Below are positions 6,117 through 11,658 of a stretch of 12,220 nucleotides of DNA, one piece after another. Positions within the stretch are counted from its first letter, which is position 1. The number at the start of each line of letters is the position of its first letter. Position numbers and translations under genes: made by a program. The notes under the pieces were generated by a model. The model was not told where the DNA came from and did no database searches. It worked only from the letters and a program-made list of their open reading frames with translations. Origin of the DNA: an uncultured Oscillospiraceae bacterium (GTDB lineage: Bacteria > Bacillota > Clostridia > Oscillospirales > Oscillospiraceae); contig CANQKJ010000033.1 of NCBI GenBank assembly GCA_947624465.1, forward strand, positions 1 to 12,220, read 5' to 3'.

Positions 6117-7400
6117 ATGGCCAACCAATTCATCGACACCGCCCGCATCACCGTCCGGGCCGGGAACGGCGGCGGGGGCGCGGTGTCCTTCCACCGGGAG
6201 AAGTATGTGGCCGCCGGGGGGCCCGACGGCGGCGACGGCGGCCGGGGGGGCGACGTGGTCCTGCGGGTGGACCCCCATATGTCCACTCTGATGGACTTCC
6301 GCTACAAGCGGAAATACGCGGCCGAGAACGGGAAGGACGGCTCCGGCAAGCGCTGCTCCGGGAAGGACGGGGCCGACCTGGTCATCCGGGTGCCACGGGG
6401 GACGGTGGTCCGGGACCTGGAGACCCGGGAGATCATCTGCGATATGTCCGGAGGCGAGGACTTCGTGCTGGCAAAGGGCGGCAACGGCGGCTGGGGCAAC
6501 CAGCACTTCGCCACCCCCACCCGGCAGGTGCCCCGGTTCGCCAAGGCGGGGCTCCCTGGCCAGAGCCGGGAGGTCCTGCTGGAGCTGAAGCTGCTGGCCG
6601 ACGTGGGGCTGGTGGGCTTCCCCAACGTGGGCAAGTCCACCCTTTTGAGCGTGGTCACCCGGGCCCAGCCCAAGATCGCCAACTACCACTTCACCACCCT
6701 GTTCCCCAACCTGGGGGTGGTGCCCATGGAGGAGGGCCGCTCCTTCGTGCTGGCCGACATCCCCGGCATCATCGAGGGGGCCGCCGCCGGCGCGGGGCTG
6801 GGCCACGACTTTCTGCGGCACATCGACCGCTGCCGCCTGCTCATCCACGTGGTGGACGTGTCCGGCTCCGAGGGCCGGGACCCGGTGGCCGATTTCGACG
6901 CCGTCTGCGCCGAGCTGGAACAGTGGTCCCCGGAGCTGGCCAGCCGCCGGATGATCGTGGCCGCCAACAAGGCGGACATCCTGGAGGACCCCGCCCTGCT
7001 GGAGCGGCTGAAAGCCCACGCGGAGGCCAAGGGCTGCCCGGTGTACGTCATCTCCGCCGCCGCCCACCAGGGGGTGAAGGAGTTGATGTACGCCGCCGCC
7101 GCCGAGCTGGACAAGCTGCCGCCGGTCATCACCTACCAGCCCACCTATGTGGAGCGGCCCCCGGAGGTGGACACCTCCGCCCCCCTGGACATCACCCGGG
7201 ACGAGGACGGCACCTGGCTGGTGGACGGGCCCTGGCTGCGGCAGCTCATGGCCAACGTGAACTTCGGCGACTACGAGAGCCGCAACTGGTTCGACCGGAA
7301 GCTCCGGGAGGCCGGGGTGTTCCGGCAGATGGAGGACATGGGCGTCCGGGACGGGGACAACGTGTGCCTCTATAACCTGGAATTCGAGTATCAGCGCTGA
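6117..7400 (+). CDS. obg: GTPase Obg (CgtA), large-subunit assembly factor
   Basis: This 427-residue protein has all three Obg domains. The glycine-rich Obg fold (1-158) shows GNGGGG, GGPDGGDGGRGGD and GGNGGWGN. The GTPase domain follows, with G1 GFPNVGKST (167-175), G3 DIPG (214-217), G4 NKAD (284-287) and a G5-like SAA (313-315). The C-terminal OCT domain (about 345-427) is typical of Firmicutes. Obg binds the 50S subunit, acts late in its assembly and is linked to ppGpp and stress responses. The start at 6117 has the strong ribosome binding site GAGGAGGG. It follows rplU-prp-rpmA as in many bacteria, but after a terminator. Codons 370-379 are duplicated downstream of the next gene. Confidence 0.97.
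   Translation: MANQFIDTARITVRAGNGGGGAVSFHREKYVAAGGPDGGDGGRGGDVVLRVDPHMSTLMDFRYKRKYAAENGKDGSGKRCSGKDGADLVIRVPRGTVVRDLETREIICDMSGGEDFVLAKGGNGGWGNQHFATPTRQVPRFAKAGLPGQSREVLLELKLLADVGLVGFPNVGKSTLLSVVTRAQPKIANYHFTTLFPNLGVVPMEEGRSFVLADIPGIIEGAAAGAGLGHDFLRHIDRCRLLIHVVDVSGSEGRDPVADFDAVCAELEQWSPELASRRMIVAANKADILEDPALLERLKAHAEAKGCPVYVISAAAHQGVKELMYAAAAELDKLPPVITYQPTYVERPPEVDTSAPLDITRDEDGTWLVDGPWLRQLMANVNFGDYESRNWFDRKLREAGVFRQMEDMGVRDGDNVCLYNLEFEYQR
7224..7253 (+). repeat. Direct repeat, copy 1 (inside obg, codons 370-379)
   Basis: This 30-base segment encodes DGPWLRQLMA in the OCT domain of Obg. It matches 8050-8079 at 28 of 30 bases, with a 21-base exact run at its 3' end. Confidence 0.9.
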
Positions 7401-7454
7401 GCGCCGGCGGCGGACCCAAGACAGGGGCCGCGGCCTGCTTTTGGAGGAAAGATA

Positions 7455-8000
7455 ATGTTTTTGGAGACAGAACGGCTGATCTTGCGGAAATTTGAGGAGA
7501 GCGACCTTTCGGACTTCTGCGAGCTGGTGATGGATGACGAGCTGAACCGGATGATGGGGAACTGGCCGGTGGACAGCGAGGAGAAGGCCAGGGAACTGCT
7601 GGACTGGTTCCTCCACGGGGAAAAATGGGCCTACGCCATCGTCCTCAGAGAGACCGGGAAACTGATCGGCGATCTCACCATCTATGAGGAACCCCCGGAG
7701 GAGGTCAGGAACGCGCCGGAGACCGCGGGGAAAACGGGGTGTTCGCTGTCCTTCTCCCTCTCCCGGCAGTACCGCCGCCGGGGGCTGATGGAGGAGGCGG
7801 TGCGGGCCGTCGCCGGCCGGCTGTTCGCAGAGGGGGCGGACTATATCAACGACGGATATTTTGACTTTAACCTCCCCTCCCAGGCGTTCCACCAAAAGCT
7901 GGGCTTTGCGCCCCTGCGCGAGAGCCGCATCCCGGCGGAGGACGGCGGGGAGCTGACCGGGATCGAGACGGTCTTGTGGAAAAAAGACTGGAAAGAATGA
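7455..8000 (+). CDS. GNAT-family N-acetyltransferase, RimJ/RimL-like
   Basis: This 181-residue protein opens with the RimJ/RimL-type LETERLILRKFEESDL. It carries the acetyl-CoA pyrophosphate-binding loop QYRRRG (105-110) before a helix, and the late motif NLPSQAFHQKLGF near 129-141. GNAT enzymes move an acetyl group from acetyl-CoA to an amine on proteins, polyamines, antibiotics or metabolites; the acceptor cannot be read from the sequence. The start at 7455 has GGAGGAAAG just upstream. The gene lies 54 bases after obg without a clear promoter, so it may be read through from obg. It is bounded by obg on one side and an obg-derived fragment on the other, which suggests it was placed here by a rearrangement. 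Confidence 0.85.
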   Translation: MFLETERLILRKFEESDLSDFCELVMDDELNRMMGNWPVDSEEKARELLDWFLHGEKWAYAIVLRETGKLIGDLTIYEEPPEEVRNAPETAGKTGCSLSFSLSRQYRRRGLMEEAVRAVAGRLFAEGADYINDGYFDFNLPSQAFHQKLGFAPLRESRIPAEDGGELTGIETVLWKKDWKE

Positions 8001-8002
8001 AA

Positions 8003-8034
8003 ACAGGCCCCGCCGGAAACCCGGCGGGGCCTGT
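8003..8034 (+). terminator. Long hairpin after the GNAT gene, terminator-like but with a damaged U-run
   Basis: A 14-bp perfect stem (8003-8016 with 8021-8034) has an AAAC loop and starts 2 bases after the stop codon. On the plus strand the tail reads CTGTCC rather than a T-run. On the minus strand the A-rich flank would supply TTTT. It may still end transcription weakly. Confidence 0.55.
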
Positions 8035-8049
8035 CTGTCCGGCAGCGGG

Positions 8050-8079
8050 GACGGCCCTTGGCTGCGGCAGCTCATGGCC
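8050..8079 (+). repeat. Direct repeat, copy 2: orphan obg fragment downstream of the GNAT gene
   Basis: This matches obg 7224-7253 at 28 of 30 bases. In the matching frame it encodes the same ten residues DGPWLRQLMA; both differences (GGG/GGC for Gly and CCC/CCT for Pro) are at third codon positions. The frame runs on for seven codons to a TGA at 8101 with no start signal. I read it as a non-functional relic of an obg-like gene. Confidence 0.75.
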
Positions 8080-8106
8080 GCCCCCTTTTGCGAAGCCGGG
8101 TGACAT

Positions 8107-8119
8107 TTCTTGACAAGAA
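8107..8119. promoter_or_regulatory. Small inverted repeat over the -35 box (candidate operator)
   Basis: TTCTTG and CAAGAA are perfect inverted arms around a single central A, and the -35 box (8110-8115) lies inside. The position would suit a repressor, but a repeat this short could be chance. Confidence 0.3.
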
Positions 8120-8138
8120 CCCTCATGCGGATTATAAT
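8110..8138 (+). promoter_or_regulatory. Perfect-consensus sigma-A promoter for the mscS operon
   Basis: TTGACA (8110-8115) and TATAAT (8133-8138) are separated by 17 bases, the exact consensus. Transcription is expected from about 8145, 26 bases before the mscS ATG. It probably drives both mscS and the next gene. Confidence 0.92.
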
Positions 8139-8170
8139 AGCGCCACTAAAGTTCATTTGGAGGGGTACCT

Positions 8171-9070
8171 ATGGAAAATCACATGAGATCGCTGCTGATC
8201 CGCCTGGTGGTCAGCGCGGTCATTTTGGCAGCCGCGCTGCTGCTGTGCGGGCCGGCCAGCGCCGCCCTGGCCGGGCTCAACGAGGGCGTGGACTGGACGA
8301 TGCCGTTCCGGCTGGCAGCCATGCTGGCCGGCCTGGTGCTGGTGGGCGCGGTGTGCGGCCTGGTGTTCGGCGTCTGGGCCCCCAGGGCCAAAAGCGGCCA
8401 GAGCAGGACCGTATTCACCCTGGCCAACAGCGCCGTCCGATACATCCTGGTGCTGACCGGCCTGCTGTGGGGCCTTGCCATCCTGGGGGTGGACGTCAGC
8501 GCCCTGCTGGCCGGCGCCGGCGTGGTGGCGCTGATCATCGGCTTCGGCGCGGAGAGCCTCATCGCCGACGTGATTACCGGCATTTTCATGCTCTTCGAGC
8601 ACCAGTATGAGGTGGGCGACATCATCGTGGTGGGGGATTTCCGCGGCACGGTCACCCAGATCGGCATCCGCACCACCAGCATCACCGACACCGGCGGGAA
8701 CGTGAAGATCATCAACAATTCCGATATCCGCAGCCTGATCAACCGCTCCACCGACGACTCCGTGGCGGTGTGCGACCTGGGCGTGCTGTACGACGGCGAG
8801 ACCGTCCGCAGGGCGGAGAAGGTGCTGGCCGAGACCATCGACGCCCTGTATGAGGGCAACCAGGAGATGTTCAGAGAGAAGCCCCGGTACCTGGGGGTCC
8901 AGGAGCTGAACCTGAGCGAGAACGCCGCTATCCTGCGGGTGATCGCGTCGGTGTCGGAGCAGAACATCTACGCCGCCCAGCGGCTGATGAACCGGGAGCT
9001 GATGCTGGCCCTGGAGGACGCGGGCTGCGGCAACCCGCCCGCCGAGATCGTTGTCTCCAGCCAGTCCTGA
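8171..9070 (+). CDS. mscS: MscS-family mechanosensitive ion channel
   Basis: This 299-residue protein is close in size to E. coli MscS (286). Hydrophobic segments lie near 7-27, 45-69 and 86-106. The pore-lining TM3 region (about 109-143) contains AGAGVVALIIGFGAESLIADVITG, rich in Gly and Ala as in MscS. The FEHQYEVGDIIVV phrase then opens the cytoplasmic beta domain (about 144-195), followed by an alpha/beta C-terminal cage. Such channels open under membrane tension and release solutes on osmotic downshock. The start at 8171 has TGGAGGGG upstream; the ATG at 8183 is a weaker alternative. The family has many paralogues, so the symbol marks the family rather than strict orthology. The next gene starts 12 bases downstream. 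Confidence 0.9.
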   Translation: MENHMRSLLIRLVVSAVILAAALLLCGPASAALAGLNEGVDWTMPFRLAAMLAGLVLVGAVCGLVFGVWAPRAKSGQSRTVFTLANSAVRYILVLTGLLWGLAILGVDVSALLAGAGVVALIIGFGAESLIADVITGIFMLFEHQYEVGDIIVVGDFRGTVTQIGIRTTSITDTGGNVKIINNSDIRSLINRSTDDSVAVCDLGVLYDGETVRRAEKVLAETIDALYEGNQEMFREKPRYLGVQELNLSENAAILRVIASVSEQNIYAAQRLMNRELMLALEDAGCGNPPAEIVVSSQS

Positions 9071-9082
9071 GGAGGTCCCGCC

Positions 9083-10357
9083 ATGAGGGACAACGAGTTT
9101 TCCGCCCCCGGACAGGAGTTCTCCGCTCCGGGGAGGGAGATATCCCGCCCGGGCCGGGAGTGGAGCGCCGCCCCCCGGGAGATAGACCGCTCCGGCATGG
9201 AGTACGGGCAGAAAGACGTCCCCGCTGCCGCAAAGAAAAAACGGCGCAGGGTCCAGCCCGCCGCGCTCACCGCCGCCGCGGTGGTGACGGCGGCGCTCGT
9301 CCTCACGCCGGCGCACCGGCCAGTCTACCCGGCGCCGGGGGAGATTCAACCTGTTTACCCGTCAGCAGAGATATCAACCCAGCCAGTCAGTCCGACAGCA
9401 GAAGTATCGACTCAGCCATTTGTTCCACTACCGGAGATATCGACACTACCCGACTATCCGGTCGCCGAACTCAGCGATACTCACCGAGCGTTTTTGGATA
9501 CTGTGTGGACAGCGCTGGAAAGCAACGATGAAGACCGGGCGGAGGAGTTGGCTCTCGATCCGCTGTTACGGGAAATTGTCGATGATGTGGTTGCGCCATA
9601 TGCACACCAGATAGAGGCGGAGTATGGGCTGGATGTTGCTCGCACAGAATATGCGCTGAACGGGGAAATCGTTCCCTATGAAGTTGGCGGCAATTTTGAT
9701 GTCGTATATGATGGGCAGGTGCTGTGCATCGGAATGGGTAATGGCCACAGTGAGCATGAGCGGGTCCTTGGTTTCATATACGCACTTCGTAACGAAATTT
9801 TGTTTCGTGGCTTTACCCTGACCGGCGCAGAAAAAGATGGAAAGCGGACGGATATTCGGCTGCAAGTGGATGATTATACAATAAATACAGCAAACGGGGG
9901 AGTAGAGGGGCATAGTGTTAGCTATCAGAACGGCGTAATTGCTGATGTATTATACGATGATGGTTCAAGGACGTTGTTTCAGGAAGGCACGAGGATAGAA
10001 AAAGGGATGACGGACAGCTATCAGTATGGGAACGATGATCCGGCTATCGTGAATACAACATATAAAATTCAGGGAACTTTTGCCCCTAATTTTGATGGCG
10101 TGACGAGTCATCTGGAATATATGGAAAACGGTCGGGCAGAGTTCACCTATTCCGATGACCATGGTAGGGCGGGCAGCGGCTATGTAATCGTGGAAAATGC
10201 ACATATCTCCTTTGTGAGCGAAGGCACCACCGTAGTGACAAAGCCATTTAACGACCACAGCGGGGACTACCAAGAGGTTTTGCTAAGTGTTGGAAATGAA
10301 GAACCCGCTTCTGCCTCTTTTGAAGCAAGATTCGGAATAAGACTTGGAAACGACTGA
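9083..10357 (+). CDS. Membrane-anchored protein with two short tandem-repeat regions, unknown function
   Basis: I do not recognise this 424-residue protein. Residues 5-39 are five 7-residue repeats starting with Glu (EFSAPGQ, EFSAPGR, EISRPGR, EWSAAPR, EIDRSGM). A basic cluster KKKRRR (51-56) precedes a single hydrophobic helix (about 59-75), predicting a cytoplasmic N-terminus and an exported C-terminus. Residues 80-133 are five Pro-rich repeats of 10-11 residues (for example PVYPSAEISTQ), probably a stalk. Residues 134-190 look helical, and about 190-424 alternate in a beta-rich way with many Asp, Gly and Tyr. No catalytic motif was seen. GC content is about 70-82% up to about 9345, then falls to about 38-52%, so the gene may be mosaic. 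The start at 9083 has GAGGAGGT upstream. It follows mscS by 12 bases and is probably co-transcribed; a shared envelope or osmotic role is speculation. Confidence 0.75.
   Translation: MRDNEFSAPGQEFSAPGREISRPGREWSAAPREIDRSGMEYGQKDVPAAAKKKRRRVQPAALTAAAVVTAALVLTPAHRPVYPAPGEIQPVYPSAEISTQPVSPTAEVSTQPFVPLPEISTLPDYPVAELSDTHRAFLDTVWTALESNDEDRAEELALDPLLREIVDDVVAPYAHQIEAEYGLDVARTEYALNGEIVPYEVGGNFDVVYDGQVLCIGMGNGHSEHERVLGFIYALRNEILFRGFTLTGAEKDGKRTDIRLQVDDYTINTANGGVEGHSVSYQNGVIADVLYDDGSRTLFQEGTRIEKGMTDSYQYGNDDPAIVNTTYKIQGTFAPNFDGVTSHLEYMENGRAEFTYSDDHGRAGSGYVIVENAHISFVSEGTTVVTKPFNDHSGDYQEVLLSVGNEEPASASFEARFGIRLGND
9095..9199 (+). repeat. Five tandem 21-base units (7-residue repeats) at the 5' end of the anchored protein gene
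   Basis: Each unit begins with GAG (Glu), and the spacing is exactly 21 bases. The repeated pattern is Glu, a hydrophobic residue, Ser or Asp, any residue, then Pro-Gly or a close variant, then Arg, Gln or Met. A partial sixth unit (EYGQ) follows. Confidence 0.85.
9320..9481 (+). repeat. Five Pro-rich 10-11-residue repeats just outside the membrane helix
   Basis: Residues 80-133 repeat the pattern Pro-x-x-Pro-x-x-Glu-(Ile/Val/Leu)-Ser-Thr-Gln, first copy 10 residues and the others 11. DNA identity between units is moderate, so the array is not freshly duplicated. The fall in GC begins within the first unit. Confidence 0.8.
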
Positions 10358-10443
10358 TAACAGCAATTTTGCAAACCTTTTATTTTTAGTCCCCATCTGC
10401 AGTCGCACGAATACAGAGCCGTTTAATCCAAAAATCCGCGCAA

Positions 10444-10474
10444 AAAATCCCTCCCGCGCAGCGGGAGGGATTTT
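10444..10474. terminator. Bidirectional terminator between convergent genes
   Basis: A 14-bp perfect stem (10444-10457 with 10461-10474) has a GCA loop. It carries AAAA on the left end of the stem and TTTT on the right, so it can work in both directions. It lies between the plus-strand anchored protein gene and the minus-strand divIVA, whose stop is at 10485-10487. Confidence 0.92.
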
Positions 10475-10484
10475 CTCATGCCTT

Positions 10485-11183
10485 CTATTCGATGCGGTAG
10501 TCCTTGCCGAACTGCAGGTCCTCGAAGCGCTTGGTGGCCTCCTCGTCCAGTTCGGGCAGGTCGCTGTCGTCGTACCCGGACTCGCCGGGCTCCTCGGCGG
10601 GCGGGGCGGCGGGAGCGGCGTCCGCCGCCTGGGCGGGGGCGCTCTCCTCCTCCGCCTCGTCGGCGTAGAGGGCGGAGACGGAGGCCTCGATCTCGGCGCT
10701 GGGGTCGTCCCTCGGGGCGGGGGGCGCCGGGGGGACCAGCTGGTCCAGGGCGCTGAGGAACTCGCCCTGGCGCCGGTGCAGGTCGTTGAGCTTGTCCACG
10801 TACCCGGCGGTGGCGGCCTTGGCCTGCTCCAGCCGGTACTCCTCGGCGGCGATCTGCTCCCGCAGCTCGCTCACCCGCTGGGCGGCGGCCTTTTCGGCCT
10901 CCCCCACAAGCTGCTTTTTCTTCTCCTCGGCCTCATTCACCATGTCGTCGGCCATCTTCTGGGCGGCCAGCAGGGTCTTGCGCATGGCGTCGTCGGTGGC
11001 GCGGTACTCCTCGATGGTGTCGGACAGCACCTTCAGCTTGTTTTTCAGGATGGCGTTGTCGTTATAGAGGGCGGTGTAGTCCTCGGTCAGGGTGTCCAGA
11101 AACTCGTCCACCATGGACATATTGTACCCGCCAAAGCCCGCGCGGGTAAAAGAGCGGCTGGCCACTTCCTGCGGCGTCAACAT
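10485..11183 (-). CDS. divIVA: DivIVA-family septum and pole placement protein
   Basis: This 232-residue protein begins with the DivIVA lipid-binding domain: LTPQEVASRSFTRAGFGGYNMSMVDEFLD (in part) shows the conserved LTP, GY and VDEFLD elements. A long coiled coil follows (about 30-150), rich in Glu, Lys, Ala and Leu heptads. A Pro/Ala/acidic linker (about 150-205) comes next, and a conserved tail ends FGKDYRIE. DivIVA binds curved membrane at poles and septa and recruits division or growth factors. The start has the ribosome binding site GGGGAGG on the minus strand. sepF ends 17 bases upstream, so the two are probably co-transcribed. ylmG and ylmH, usually found between sepF and divIVA, are absent here. 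Confidence 0.92.
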   Translation of the reverse strand: MLTPQEVASRSFTRAGFGGYNMSMVDEFLDTLTEDYTALYNDNAILKNKLKVLSDTIEEYRATDDAMRKTLLAAQKMADDMVNEAEEKKKQLVGEAEKAAAQRVSELREQIAAEEYRLEQAKAATAGYVDKLNDLHRRQGEFLSALDQLVPPAPPAPRDDPSAEIEASVSALYADEAEEESAPAQAADAAPAAPPAEEPGESGYDDSDLPELDEEATKRFEDLQFGKDYRIE

Positions 11184-11200
11184 TGGTCAAACCTCCCCGC

Positions 11201-11635
11201 TCAGAAGTACAAGCCGTTGTTTTCCAGCTCGTCGATGAGATCGCCCAGGATCTCCACGTTATAGGGGGTGATGATGTAGGTGTTCAGGGCCACCTTCTTG
11301 ATGGTGCCCTCGTTGGCATAGGCCACGCCGGACAGAAAGTCGATGAGGCGGCGGGCGATGTTCTTGTCGGTGCTCTCCAGGTTGAGGACCACGGTGCGCT
11401 TGTCCCGGAGGTGGTCGGCGATCTCGGAGGCGTTCTCGAACCGCTCGGGCTTCACCAGCACCACCTGGAGCTGGGTGGTGGTGTGGATGTTGACCACCTT
11501 ATTGCTCCGGCGCTCGCTGTCCCGGCCGCTCTCCTTGGGGGCGGCGGTCACGGGGGCGAAGTCCTCCTCATAGGTGTCCTCGGGTTCGTCCTCATAGGGG
11601 CGGGCCAGCCGCTTCAGCTCGTCGATGAAACTCAT
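11201..11635 (-). CDS. sepF: Cell division protein SepF
   Basis: This 144-residue protein has an N-terminal amphipathic membrane-targeting helix (MSFIDELKRLARP) and an acidic linker (about 15-45). The conserved SepF domain follows (about 46-144), with VVLVKPERFENASEIADHL, RTVVLNLE, FLSGVAYANEGTIKKV and the final TYIITPYNVEI. SepF polymerises into rings, binds the FtsZ C-terminus and anchors it to the membrane at midcell, overlapping in role with FtsA. The start has AAGGGAGA upstream on the minus strand. It lies 23 bases after yggS and 17 bases before divIVA, consistent with one division operon entering the window from the right. Confidence 0.95.
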   Translation of the reverse strand: MSFIDELKRLARPYEDEPEDTYEEDFAPVTAAPKESGRDSERRSNKVVNIHTTTQLQVVLVKPERFENASEIADHLRDKRTVVLNLESTDKNIARRLIDFLSGVAYANEGTIKKVALNTYIITPYNVEILGDLIDELENNGLYF

Positions 11636-11658
11636 AAGACAGATCTCCCTTCAAATAA

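Noticed and set aside
6083..7375. Overlapping plus-strand frame across obg
   Set aside because: Its product is an Arg/Gly/Pro-rich shadow of obg in another frame. obg itself shows all G-motifs.
7401..7454. Possible terminator (CAGG...CCTG then CTTTT) between obg and the GNAT gene
   Set aside because: Only a 4-bp outer stem with an awkward palindromic loop can form, too weak to call.
7224..8079. Integrative element or att-site pair flanked by the 30-base repeats
   Set aside because: The 826-base interval holds only a GNAT gene, with no integrase, transposase or terminal inverted repeats. The repeat lies 47 codons before the obg end rather than at its end.
6099..8156. 685-codon open frame on the minus strand opposite obg and the GNAT gene
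   Set aside because: It crosses the repeat, the hairpin and two real genes, and its product is compositionally biased with no domain. Antisense shadow of GC-rich coding DNA.
9095..9199. CRISPR-like or regulatory DNA repeat
   Set aside because: The 21-base units are contiguous without spacers, vary at the DNA level and keep the reading frame, so they are a protein repeat.
10358..10443. Small gene between the anchored protein gene and the terminator
   Set aside because: The stretch is AT-rich with no start, ribosome binding site or credible short frame. It is a 3' untranslated region.
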